A stretch of DNA of 64,000 nucleotides, from assembly GCF_050436995.1 (NCBI RefSeq), contig NC_134754.1, positions 3,527,001-3,591,000 of the forward strand, read 5' to 3'. The position numbers were made by a program, and so were the translations under genes. Source of the stretch: Anticarsia gemmatalis (Eukaryota; Arthropoda; Insecta; Lepidoptera; Erebidae). Within the stretch, counting starts at the first letter, position 1. Each line of letters begins with the position of its first letter. The notes under the pieces are model-generated. The model did not search any database. It was not told where the DNA came from and saw only the letters and a program-made list of their open reading frames with translations. Positions 37,103 to 49,100 of the stretch are shown piece after piece.

Positions 37103-40100
37103 ATGGGCTTCCTAATATCTTTTGTCAAAAACTTATTGGAATACTTTAAGGTTAGTTTCTTATTGTTTAAAAATAGTTTTAAATTTTCGTAACATTAGTA
37201 TTATTACTTATTCTTATGTAATTCGGTTGATGAATTAATTTTGCGTGTATAATTACATACAATGGGTATTGCGTGGCAAATCTAGGATGGTGATACGAGT
37301 CGGAATTTACCCTCCCAGTTTAATGTTAGGTTTAAGTAGTGAGTTATATAGTTTTCATTTATTTGTTTGTAGACTGTGCTAGAATCTGGGAGTGTGGGGA
37401 ACGCGTCATCGTCTGATGAAGAATTGGAGCAGTGGGAGCAGATATTCATGATGAGAGATGAGAATGGAAATAGTTATAATGACAAGTAAGAACTTTTTCA
37501 TACAATAACTTTTTTCTCAAGCGCCTTAGATAGCGCTTAAGATATTTATTTTTCTAAAAGCCCTTGCAAGATATAAACCTTATCTTAACCAATACAACAT
37601 CTATTCGAAAGATTTTAATTAACTGAGCTAATCAAGGAAAATAATCACAATTATATTTTTTTTTATCTTAATATTGCTATCATATCAAATTCAAGTTGTG
37701 GTTAATTAATTGTATGCTGACCTAACAATTACATTCTTTGGTTTTCCTTATTTACAAATCATGTATTATTATTATAATATTTATAAGTTTCTAAATATTA
37801 GCATACTGAGGCATGTATGTTGTATTCTATAGAAACATAATTTGATAAGTAATTTAACTTCTTGATTATTGGTATAATTTTGCATAAATAAAAAAATATA
37901 ATTGGAATTTTTATATAATTGAACATTAGCACATACACAAAGCTGGCGGGCTTATTAACTTTTTTTCTTACAGACGAAAAAAACGCAGTATATGGTGTCG
38001 TCCCTCGTGCATCCCAGTGTCAATAGTAATAATACTGATTGTGTTAGTTGTGTTGGTACCGTTGCTGGACCAACCCAACATTGTACAAATGAGCTCTGCT
38101 AGTGCTCCCGTCTCTATACATTGCTCAGATGAGTGTAGGTAAGTAATATTTTACTAGTACTTTTACTCTTAAAGTCAACCTTACTGGTCAGTGGCTGTTT
38201 ACTCATGTTGATCTCAATTTCTGCCAATATATCCAACTTTTGTATAACATTAAGACACTCTTACGCATATTCCTCTATTTAAATTCCTAAGACTATCATC
38301 TACAAGAATACAATTCAGCACAATTAGATTTTTATCTATACTATACTATTATTATAAAGCTGAAGAGTTTGTTTGTTTGTTTGAACGCGCTAATCTCAGG
38401 AACTATGGGTCCGATTTGAAAAATTCTTTCAGTGTTAGATAGCCCATTTACCGAGGAAGGTATAGGCTATACATTATCACGCTACGACCAATAGGAGCAG
38501 AGCAGCAGCAAAAAATGTTACAAAAACGGGGAAAATTTTTACTCATTCTCTCTTATGTGACGCAAGCGAAGTTAGTATATAACTATCTGTAAAACAAAAG
38601 AAAACATTGTCTTTTTCAAGCATCAATCACTGTTAAGTACTAAAGTGACCTTCATACTTTGTTTAACCAAAAAGAAAGAATAATTTATTTAAGACTACAA
38701 TGTTTATCAATCCTTCAGTTCCGGCTGTAGCACTAACACAATATAAAAATATCTGTTGCCTGGGATTTTGATTCTTTACCTCCAACACATAGAACACAAA
38801 TTAGGTTAGCTTGCTTGTTACTTTTATTTTAAATTATTATTTGAGTGCCTCTAAGTAATACTATTCTTTACAATAAATTATTGTAATCAGGCCCTTTGCA
38901 TGTGTGCTAATCTCGTTTTAACCAAGGTCAAAAGATTTGCTCCAGTTGCTGCTATTTAGGAATTAATTTGTTTTTTAGAGGCAGTGATTGCAGCTTAAGT
39001 GGAGATTCTCATACTATAAACAACCCTAATAGATCTGTAGTATTGATGAACAGTATTAATACTTATATGTTTATTCCAGGTTATCATTAGTGGAAAGTAT
39101 ACCGGAGGGTCATATGTATCCACCGAACGTGACGCATTTACCTACGAAGAACGTGTGGTTAGATTTGATAGACGAAGCTCAAACTTCAATAGAAATAGCC
39201 TCTTTCTATTGGAATCTTAGATTTAATGAAGACTATCCACATAACTCCTCTATAGAGGTTTGTATGTTCTTGTGTATTTAATGGCATTGCTTTTATAAGA
39301 ATGATTATTCCCTGCATTCAAAAAAAATTGAGTACATATATTGTAAGCACATACAATTATACTTATTTATTAAACCTTAAAAATATCTTTGTGCTAAATT
39401 AACTGTCATTTTTTACCATTTCCAATGCAAACATTTTTGCGTAAGTTTACTATTATGTTAACTAATAAGGACAGATATTTCACATGTCTAATGTATTTTT
39501 TATTTTGTTATAGGGTGAGCAAGTGTTCCAAGCATTATATGCTGCCGGGTCAAAACGAAACATTATGTTGAAAATTGCTCAAAACTGGCCCAACAAACAA
39601 TATCCTAATGTAGATACTGAATATTTAGTTAAGAAAAAAGCTGCACAGGTAAACTTTTAATATTTTTTCATCTTATCAACTTAATTTATCGTTATACTTA
39701 CAATTAATCAACCATGTTCATGCCTTGTTCTCTCAATAAATCACAAAATTCAACATCCATTCATTTAACTATTCTAACCAAATATTAGAAGATAAAACTA
39801 ACTATCTTTTGACTTTATGAAACAAACATTTTTCATGTCAGTCAAGTTGAAATCGAAAGGATTACTTTTATTTTTTCTGCTAACTCTTTTTACTGTCGCA
39901 ATTTACTTAGGCTAATGTCAAACGATTTTTTAGGTGCGAAGTTTAAACTTCTCCAAATGGTTCGGCAGTGGTATACTGCACACAAAGTTTTGGATCGTCG
40001 ACAGAAAACACTTCTACATCGGTAGTGCCAACATGGACTGGCGGTCGCTAACACAGGTAATACTTATTAGTTATTACCTAATCATTTTTGATTCTTTTAT

Positions 40101-43100
40101 AAATTAGCATGGAACTTTTAGTAGCAATTTACGCTTAGTTTAAAAAGACAAACAGACAGAAAATATTTTGTTGGTAAGAAATCTATCCGTATATTATTGT
40201 CACATATTTTTCGAAAGTACTCTCATAAACAACCAGAAACAATCTTTGTAGCATTTTACTCAGAATATATTTAAATTATTCTCATATTCAAAGGCGGTAT
40301 TTTTCCTATTATAGTATCTTACATTATTTATGCCATAGTATAAAATATTATCTAACCGTAAACTGTAACTAAAGAAATCAAAGCAAGTCGTTCATTAAAA
40401 CTTGTCACTGTTATACTAACAAGTTTGTATTCCTCAGGTGAAGGAGTTGGGTATCGTCGCGTTTAACTGTTCCTGCCTCGGCACGGACTTGGGCAAGGTG
40501 TTCGATGTAAGTTTACTTTACCTAGTTATTTTGAAACTAGATTAGAATCTAGGAAATCTGAGTCTTTAAACTTCATATTGATTTTGATAAAATATGGATA
40601 TTTTGAAATCATAGATATTCATTGCAACTAGACCGCAAACCCATTGGGGTTTAATATAATACATGGCTTAGAGGTTTATAGAATATACTAGTTATACATC
40701 TCATTGGTCATTGAATCTAACAACACACTCTTCTATAGCAGTAGCAAGACGACCGCTTTAACTACTGCGCCATAAACATTATCAACGTACGACAATTATA
40801 CCGTGAAAAACGTCACAAAGAATTGTGTGGTTGAATTAGTCATATAGATTGACAAACCTATTATTACTGTATTAAACCAACATGTTCTTTGTAATTTTAC
40901 ACTCTTTGTAATAACTTTATCAACATTCGTAGAACAAAATTTACAACATTAAAAGTACAATCAACCTATTGTAAATTAGTGTACGCTTTGTGATAAATTA
41001 ATTCTGCCTTTATAAATTTAGATTTACTAATTAAAATTAATTGCCTCGTCATGCCGTCACTATATTTTACTCACAAAAAAATAACAACATTTTTAGCTGT
41101 ATAAAGCGCGCAACATTCATCTGCAAAGCGAGAGCTTTTATTTTTTAATTAGCACCCTGTACTTGGAAGTTGGCGTGTTAATATTTCACAGCTAAATATT
41201 ACACCACCCTGTATAAATAATCTAGGTTATTTTTCTCACTAACATACTAGAAAAATCTTTTAACGATTTTAAACTTTATTACGGTCCTAATAAGGTTCAA
41301 AATAGATTTGAATGTCGAAGTTAATATGAGGTTCGTGTGTGTTTTAGAAATTTCTCTATAGCGTAATTTACTGCGACGTGTTACAAAGTACTTTTGTTAG
41401 AAATTCGCCTTGAACATGAGTCGTAGCTAAAACTAACTACTTCGTAATTATTCAAGGTAAGTTCTCTATCGAAAGTGTCGAAAACTTGTATCGAGTTGGC
41501 GACAGATGCGAAAATCTTATCGCTTCGAAAAACACATTTGAGCTTATCGTGTTGGAACAGTAAGTTATCGCCTGTCTTAGTGGTATATGCTGATATGTCT
41601 TCAAAAACGACGAAATTATTTATAAAATCTTCATCGCATTTTTGCTGAACTGTTTACGCCTATACATATTATATACACTCAGTACATTATTACTTTTAAT
41701 TAGGTGCTTAAACGCAGCTGTTTTAACTCAATTTACATTTTATCATAATAATATGACAATTAAAATATGTTTTTGTCACAAGTAACCTTACTTGTGACAA
41801 AAACATATATTTCCTTTCAAAATACATTATTTACGAAGTAAACCTAATATTTATAATTCTTCCACTAAAACACGTAGACAGCTGAACAAAACATCAATCA
41901 ATAACAACTCGACCTTATTCAATTCACTTCATGACATGTATCAAATATGGAAATGAATGGATACGCTGAAAGGCGTTGAAGCAGTATTGTAGTGTAATGT
42001 CATTGCCAAGTACAAGGTCCCACCACTATATTTAAGGCCGTATGCCGTATGTGTCGCTCACATGCTATATTTAGTGAAATGCATGCGACATAAATAATAT
42101 GTACCGTGTCCGACGGTAGATCAATATTTTTATTTAAAATGTTAATGGAGCGCAAACAGCGGATGTTTTCTATAAAAATATAAATATAGATACGTTATTA
42201 TCTATGTACATTGTACAGCTATGATGTCGTTAAATGAGTTTAGATAATATCACTAGAAGAAAGAAAGTTAAAAAGTACTACTTAAACAACCTAGGCAATA
42301 ATAGCAATGTTATAAGTTCATTCGATTCGGTTTTACAATAACAAACAATTCATTTAGTATCAATGAAATTACTGTAAAACTCGTATATATTCCTATACCA
42401 CCCTCCTATAAAACAATTGAATAAAAAAGTCGGTACAAATAGTTTGATTTCTTCAATATTGAAATTGAAGCACTACAAAGGAATAGAAAATGCTTTGTGT
42501 CTATTTCAATATTCTACAAGTTACACTGAGCAGTTTAAACGAGACTGTCTATCTAAATTTAAACTTCCTTAACCTACGCGAACATTTTCGTCGCAACCGA
42601 AGCATTTTCATAACAAAGTTTGGCAAGTAAGGTACCCGCGGGTATTAAGGCCTAGCTAAGGGAGATTTGTAATAAAATGAAGAATATCCAATATAATCAA
42701 CCAGTTTTTATAATAATCAGTCATGTACTTATATTACTACCGAGTTTAAACAAAAAATAGCTTCTAAAGCTTAAAACTAAAACATTATATCACTTTTAAA
42801 AAAACGCTGTCTTTAGGCCTTATTATAATAGGGTAGGGTAAAAAGGCCTATACTATAAACTATTCAAAAATCAACTTAAACTAAGTAAATTAGTATTCTT
42901 GACATCAATAATCATTAACATAAGGCAATAGAAAGCATAGTAGTCTTAATAAATTAAAAAAATGTCCTTATTTCGCATCCATCAGGACATTGAAAATCAT
43001 CAGTATATTCTGCAGTCAAACCGACACATTCTTCGTTGTACCACTTAGAGCATCGCGAACATTGCCTCATTGCATCATCCATTCTATCTTATTTGCAAGC

Positions 43101-46100
43101 ATGACAGTACCGATCATTTTTTTTTGTGATTTATTTTTGTCAGATCGCCTTCTGACCACAATGCTCGTTTGGGAGGCATCGTGACTGTAAGCACTAAAAA
43201 CAATAATATATAAATTGAAAATATAAACTACGTATATACTACCACTAAAAAACATTTTAAAAACACGCTCCTACTTATATAGCAGTTAAAAAAATAGGAG
43301 TATAATAAGGCCTATTGTAAAATTTTATAGGCCTTAATATCCGCCAACCACCCATTTACAGAAAAGAATAATAATATAATTTTTATAACTACAAGTCTCT
43401 TAAAACGGTAATTTACGGACAAGCATACATTAATTAATAAGCGGACAGTCAATACAGGTTTGTAAATATGATATTTTCTAAACAACTTACGTTTTACTAG
43501 AGTCAATTTTTATAATTCGTGCTGCTGAACCGCACTTCTGAATGATTTCGACGATATTTGCGGGAGGAGAAGTGCTAGAGTGCGTCCGCCACTTTGCAGC
43601 GACTTGTATACGCTCTGAGCTTGTGTGACAGTAATCTTGATCGTCAACTACTGTATTTCGTACGTTTTTTGTGATTTAGGCCTTATTACCCGACAGGCCT
43701 TAATACCCGCAGGTACCTTAATTGTCAAACTGTCCGCTAAGCAGTGAGTGGTACTGGCTTGTACAGAACGCCAGCTCGCCACAACCCACGGTCGTAAACT
43801 TAACGATAAATGTTTCACAATTAATGACTAACGATAAACTTTCGAAGGTCGAACGGCGTAAGGTGCATTGTTATAGAAAAAGACTTTAAGAAATTGTAAG
43901 ACTCGTCCTTGACATTTAGGAGTTTACTAAGAACTGATTTTTACAAGGCGTGTTATTTTAGTGATACTTAGAAGCTTTAGCACCTTGTGAAATGCCAGCA
44001 CTAATTTATTGGAATTTACTTGTTATTTTCACCATAAAATAAAACTTTGAAATAATACATGTATAGAATAAAGGATGCATGCATTCAACAGACATCTAAG
44101 CCAAGCTAACGTAGCTAAGCGTAGATAACGTTTGGGTAAAATATTATAAAATGAGACAGCTGCTACGGCGTAGAACGATCGCTTCTACGTCGCCGCGTCG
44201 TAGACACCGTAGTAAATATCTGCAACATCTTATCTGAACGAAGCCGAAGGCTAAACCGGTTTGCGCCAGTTATGATTATACGAAGATAACTTCGTTGCTG
44301 CTAAAAGCTGTTGATATTAGCTTAGTTTAGTATCCGTACAAGTTAAATTGGAGAATTTGAGCACATAATATTAACTAAGACTGAGTAGGTATTTCTCTTA
44401 GGCAAGATCTAGTTAAGTAAAGCTCTTAATAAGACTAGGGTTTATACTACATATAATTTCTACAATAAAGATCTGGCATTTGGTTGGTGAATATTTACAT
44501 TGCGATTTCCTTATATTACGACAAAAATTTTGCTAAATTCGACTATGTTAAATTATCGTAGCAATCCTTTACCTTTACTTTGTAGGTAATTTTTAAATGC
44601 TCTCAATATATTTTTAACTAACTTAACATTCGATATATCATACTTTCTATTGTTTTTGTGTAGGTGTATTGGAGTCTGGGCGAGGCAGACGCGACGGTGC
44701 CGGACACGTGGCCGGAGGAGCTGAACACAGACATCAACATGGAACATCCCGCCAACATGTCTGATTCACAACACAGCTACGGCGCTTTTATTACCGTGAG
44801 TAAATGAATACTATTCAAATAATAGAGGACATTATTCTATGTGCTATAGACTCAATAGTCTCGCTAACCGTTTGAAATTATTAAAGAAAATAGTTCTAGT
44901 TTGCGAAACACGTTGTAGACGGTGATCCGCTTTTCATACAAAACCTGACCTTGCGCCAATAACGAGTACATTACATATTTGCTTGAGTGCAATTTGAAAA
45001 CATTTTTAGCTAATAAGCTGTATAAATGACAGCGGGCCTTTGATTCTGTAAAACTCGTATGGATCGTATCCAGTAGTCGTGCCCGGAGGTATTTTTGTTC
45101 ATGACGTATATACCTGAGACATCTGATTCTTTAGACAGCTTCAAACTTTTCTATTTAAATTGTTAATTTTTGCATTATCATTTTGTTTTTAATGCCTAGG
45201 CTTTGTAATGTCCGACCTTTGAAATAGTCTTTAAAAGTCGTACGTAGAAATAGGTCGTAACATTTTATAAGTCGTTAACGCTAGCCGCAGCCAGTCAGTG
45301 TGATAGGAACGCTGTAAATTGGCGAATGCCAAAGTGTTCCATTAAACTCTTTAACAACCATCCGGTGACCTCGATAATAGTGGAAACTTCCAGCTCGCAT
45401 TTAAAATATCCAATTTAAAAAACTGGTACTTTACTTTTATACTTTTTTTTTATCTTGGTTAAGAGAACTAGCGTATTTAATACCTAATATGCAGTAATAC
45501 TTATTATATGGGCTAATATATGAGTGTTATTTTATAACATCTCGCGTGTTGTACCCGGTACTCGAAGGTGTGGGCAGAGTTGTATGAATATACTTACCTT
45601 TGACAGTTAATACCGTCAGTCCCTTGTAACCTATTAGCTTGCTGCCATATACCAGCAACGTTACCAAACTCTGGAAACTTTGCTTGACTGAAAAATCCAC
45701 CCCGAAACCCCTCGATATACCATCAAGACACAGAAGTACTAAGTACAATAAATTAATAGTTCATGTTATAATTACATAAGACATTCTGTTTTAGCAATAT
45801 TGTTATTCTACTCTTAGATTCCTCTTAACAACAGACCTGGCAAAGCCTATCCATAATGATTCCGTAATAAAACAAACATTATTATATAAACATACGTGTA
45901 TTATGTATAATTGTACACTTTACACAAACTTAAATAACCACTTCCCAAGTTGTTCTAACTTCCCTAACAATTACGTTATTATAAGTCGGTGATATTTAAA
46001 AATGCAGGAAGGACACGCTATTAGGGTGAAGGCCAGCCATCTTTGATCACTCAACTAATTGTAACGACTAATGACATATTACTTTTATTGCTACGGAAAT

Positions 46101-49100
46101 TATTTTCTTTTATATAATTGTTTTTCAAAGTTCGGTAGTAAAATATTCCGATAGACTTGAGTACCTATTTAAGTTAGGTAGGTACGTATCTGCTTATTGG
46201 ATTATTACAATCGTTTATTATTGAATATATATGTGCAAGAGCCCATTCCTAAAATAAGAGTGGCGTCTGTAGAGGTAGGTAGTGGAGTAAAGATTTTAGA
46301 TCTTAATTAGACGTTAATTCTTAAATTTTGCGGTGCAAAATACGCGCTACAAACATAACTCTTGGAAAAATACCATCATGTACTTTTACGTCTGTAATTT
46401 AAACTAAACATCCCCGCCCATACAAAATCTTGCTACAAAATAAGCAATATATCCGAGCAATGTCGTAAGAAAACCAGACTACCATCAATCTTATACCAGC
46501 TAAAATGTAAACTAAATCACATTATTATTCGCCGTAGTGAAATATTAGGAGTAGTTAACATAGTCGTGTTGTCGGTTAGGTCAAGGCCACACTATGGTGC
46601 TTTATGGCCTTACCTACGGATATTCTCGTGAACGTCGTTTGCATTCTTAGAACATGGTATGGTCTGAACCTGACCTTTGACACTTTGTAAAAGTTTTATC
46701 GCTGTCGAGGGACAAGTAATGCTACGGTACATTTCTTTATTAGTACGCAGTCATTAGTATTTGAGTATAAAGATTAGCTCCATTCTGGACTTGAGACGCC
46801 GATGGTCACTGCGTCAGGAGGTCGTGGGTTCGATTCCCACGCGAAACAATTATTTTTTTGAGTCCCAAATGATTGTTTCGGGTCTGGTTAAAGTTCCCGC
46901 GGCAAAAAATCAATTCATAGTGCGGGAGCTATCTTTTAAAAAATAAGAAAAGCAAAACTATGCCTGAAAATCATAGCTTTAATTTTTAATTTGATTCTGA
47001 TGATTGATGTAAAAAAATAATAAGAGTACACTGTTCTCCGTCTTATTTCTTTAGTCGATTATTTCTACAACATTAATTGTTCTTTTAGTAAATTGATCAA
47101 GTTAACCAGAATGCTAAGTGACCCTTTAACAGGAAACACTATCGCTTCTTTTAATTCCAATGAATTTTGAAGTTAGCTGCCACTTTCATTCGATTGTTTT
47201 CCTTGAAAAGCCTATTAGGTCTTAAAGAAATTATGTAATTCCACCCATTACGTGACTAAACCATTGCGTTGAACTAATGGTATTCACAATGGCTCCATCG
47301 TAAAGATGATTCAGTCTTTCTAGAGAAAATAATGTTCAATGTTCGTGACATTAGTGTAGCTATAAACATTTAATCGAAATTGTTTTTATATGGGACGAGC
47401 TTGCGTGCCGTTTGTATTTTATTAAAATATCATTCTTGGGACAATTTATGTTGTTTTGTGGACTGCACGAATTAAAATAAATCGTTTATTCATAGATACA
47501 AAAATAAAACAAAAAGATTCTAATTGCAACATGTGAACTGATAAAGTATGTTGAATTATTGATTCTATTAGGAAATTTTGTGAAAAAATCACCTTTCGAA
47601 TTCATAAATATTTGTATCTATTGGACGCAAGCTGTCGGCGCAATAGAGCAGTCACGTGACGACTATGTTATCCATTAGGCCACAATAACTCCTATATTTT
47701 TACTATATTTATTGTAACAGTTAGTTCGACACAGTGACACAATTCTTGACAGTATAATAACGAATTAAAACCACTATTAAGCGTATGTTTTCAAACATTC
47801 TATACAATTAGCACGTCAGTATATCAACGCGTGCGTATAATTTAGCCGGATGCTTATCGCACTAGAGGCGTGACGGTTTGTGTCGTTTAGTGCTAAATAC
47901 GAGTACAATCGATACAGCCTGTTGTAAGAGCCCCCCTCTCTATTATTACGTGAAATTGACGCTTTATCGTTTGGGACATTTTTTAACACGCAGTGTTTGA
48001 ATAATGTAGGTACTAATCGGATGCAGGCAATAGGGTTTTTCATAACATTAAACACAGGTTTGGTTTAAACTTGTTAAAGGTACTCATTTATAGTGTGGTC
48101 ACACAATTTACACCAATAGGTAATTTCTTCAACTATTTCAGTCTATTTTCTTCTTCTTCTCATTTTCTATCCCACTTACTTGTTTCGTAGATTCGAGAAT
48201 AGTTTGATTCGTTTAAATTATTTACTTATTGCAATCTCTTGTTTTAGATTCCTTTATTTTATTCGTATGTATGTTACACGACCGCAGCCATACGTCTTCT
48301 TCTCCTCAAGTACAACTTCCAATGCGCCCTCGTTTGAGCATTAAACATAATAAACAGTGAATGTGGTATCAATCTCAAGTAGAACCAGACTTCCAGCGTG
48401 TTGTCTTGGAACACCATATAAAGTATCATCCATAACACTGTCCCTACATCACTCAATATAGCCACTCCAACCAACGCAAGGATATGTCTGCTATTCCGTT
48501 TAGAGGCACTCTTCTTGAAGCACGACATCACTGACACAACCACGCGAATAAAAATAACAATTATAAGGAACATAATAAGAAATATGGGATAAATACCCCA
48601 TATGACCACTTCCGTAGAACTCACATAGTACTGTATATGTACTACTAAGAAAAAGAGCAATTTCATGTACGCAGTGATACTTAATACGAATATTGTGACG
48701 CCTGTCTTTTCATAACTTATTGGCCCGTTGTGGACCAACACCAGTTTCAAGTACGCCAGCAGTGCGGAACTCAGCGACCAGATTAACATTCCTTGAAATG
48801 AGAATCCAGCGATGTGGTATAAGATTGAACGGTCAAATACATTCGTTACCATTTCACTCGGTATTAAGTATATTAAGAAATTCAGATGTATTGCTCCGAA
48901 GGTGATTTGATTGACGCCGATGTAGTTGTGTAAGGTTCGCCAGCGAGGTATGAGGAACCATGTTGTCCATAATGCTATGACACACACTAAAGATACACTG
49001 GCACCGAATGCTGCCGTTATAACAAGTATTGGATAAATGTTCATTGTTTTGTTCGCTCGTATGGTTACTTCGACTATTTGTATCAAAATGATTCGTTGTG

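Noticed and set aside
44553..44747. 64-codon minus-strand frame
   Set aside because: Antisense shadow of PLD3-like exon 8 (44664-44795).
47635..47692. possible tRNA gene
   Set aside because: Only a D-arm-like segment; no B box, anticodon arm or acceptor stem can be folded.
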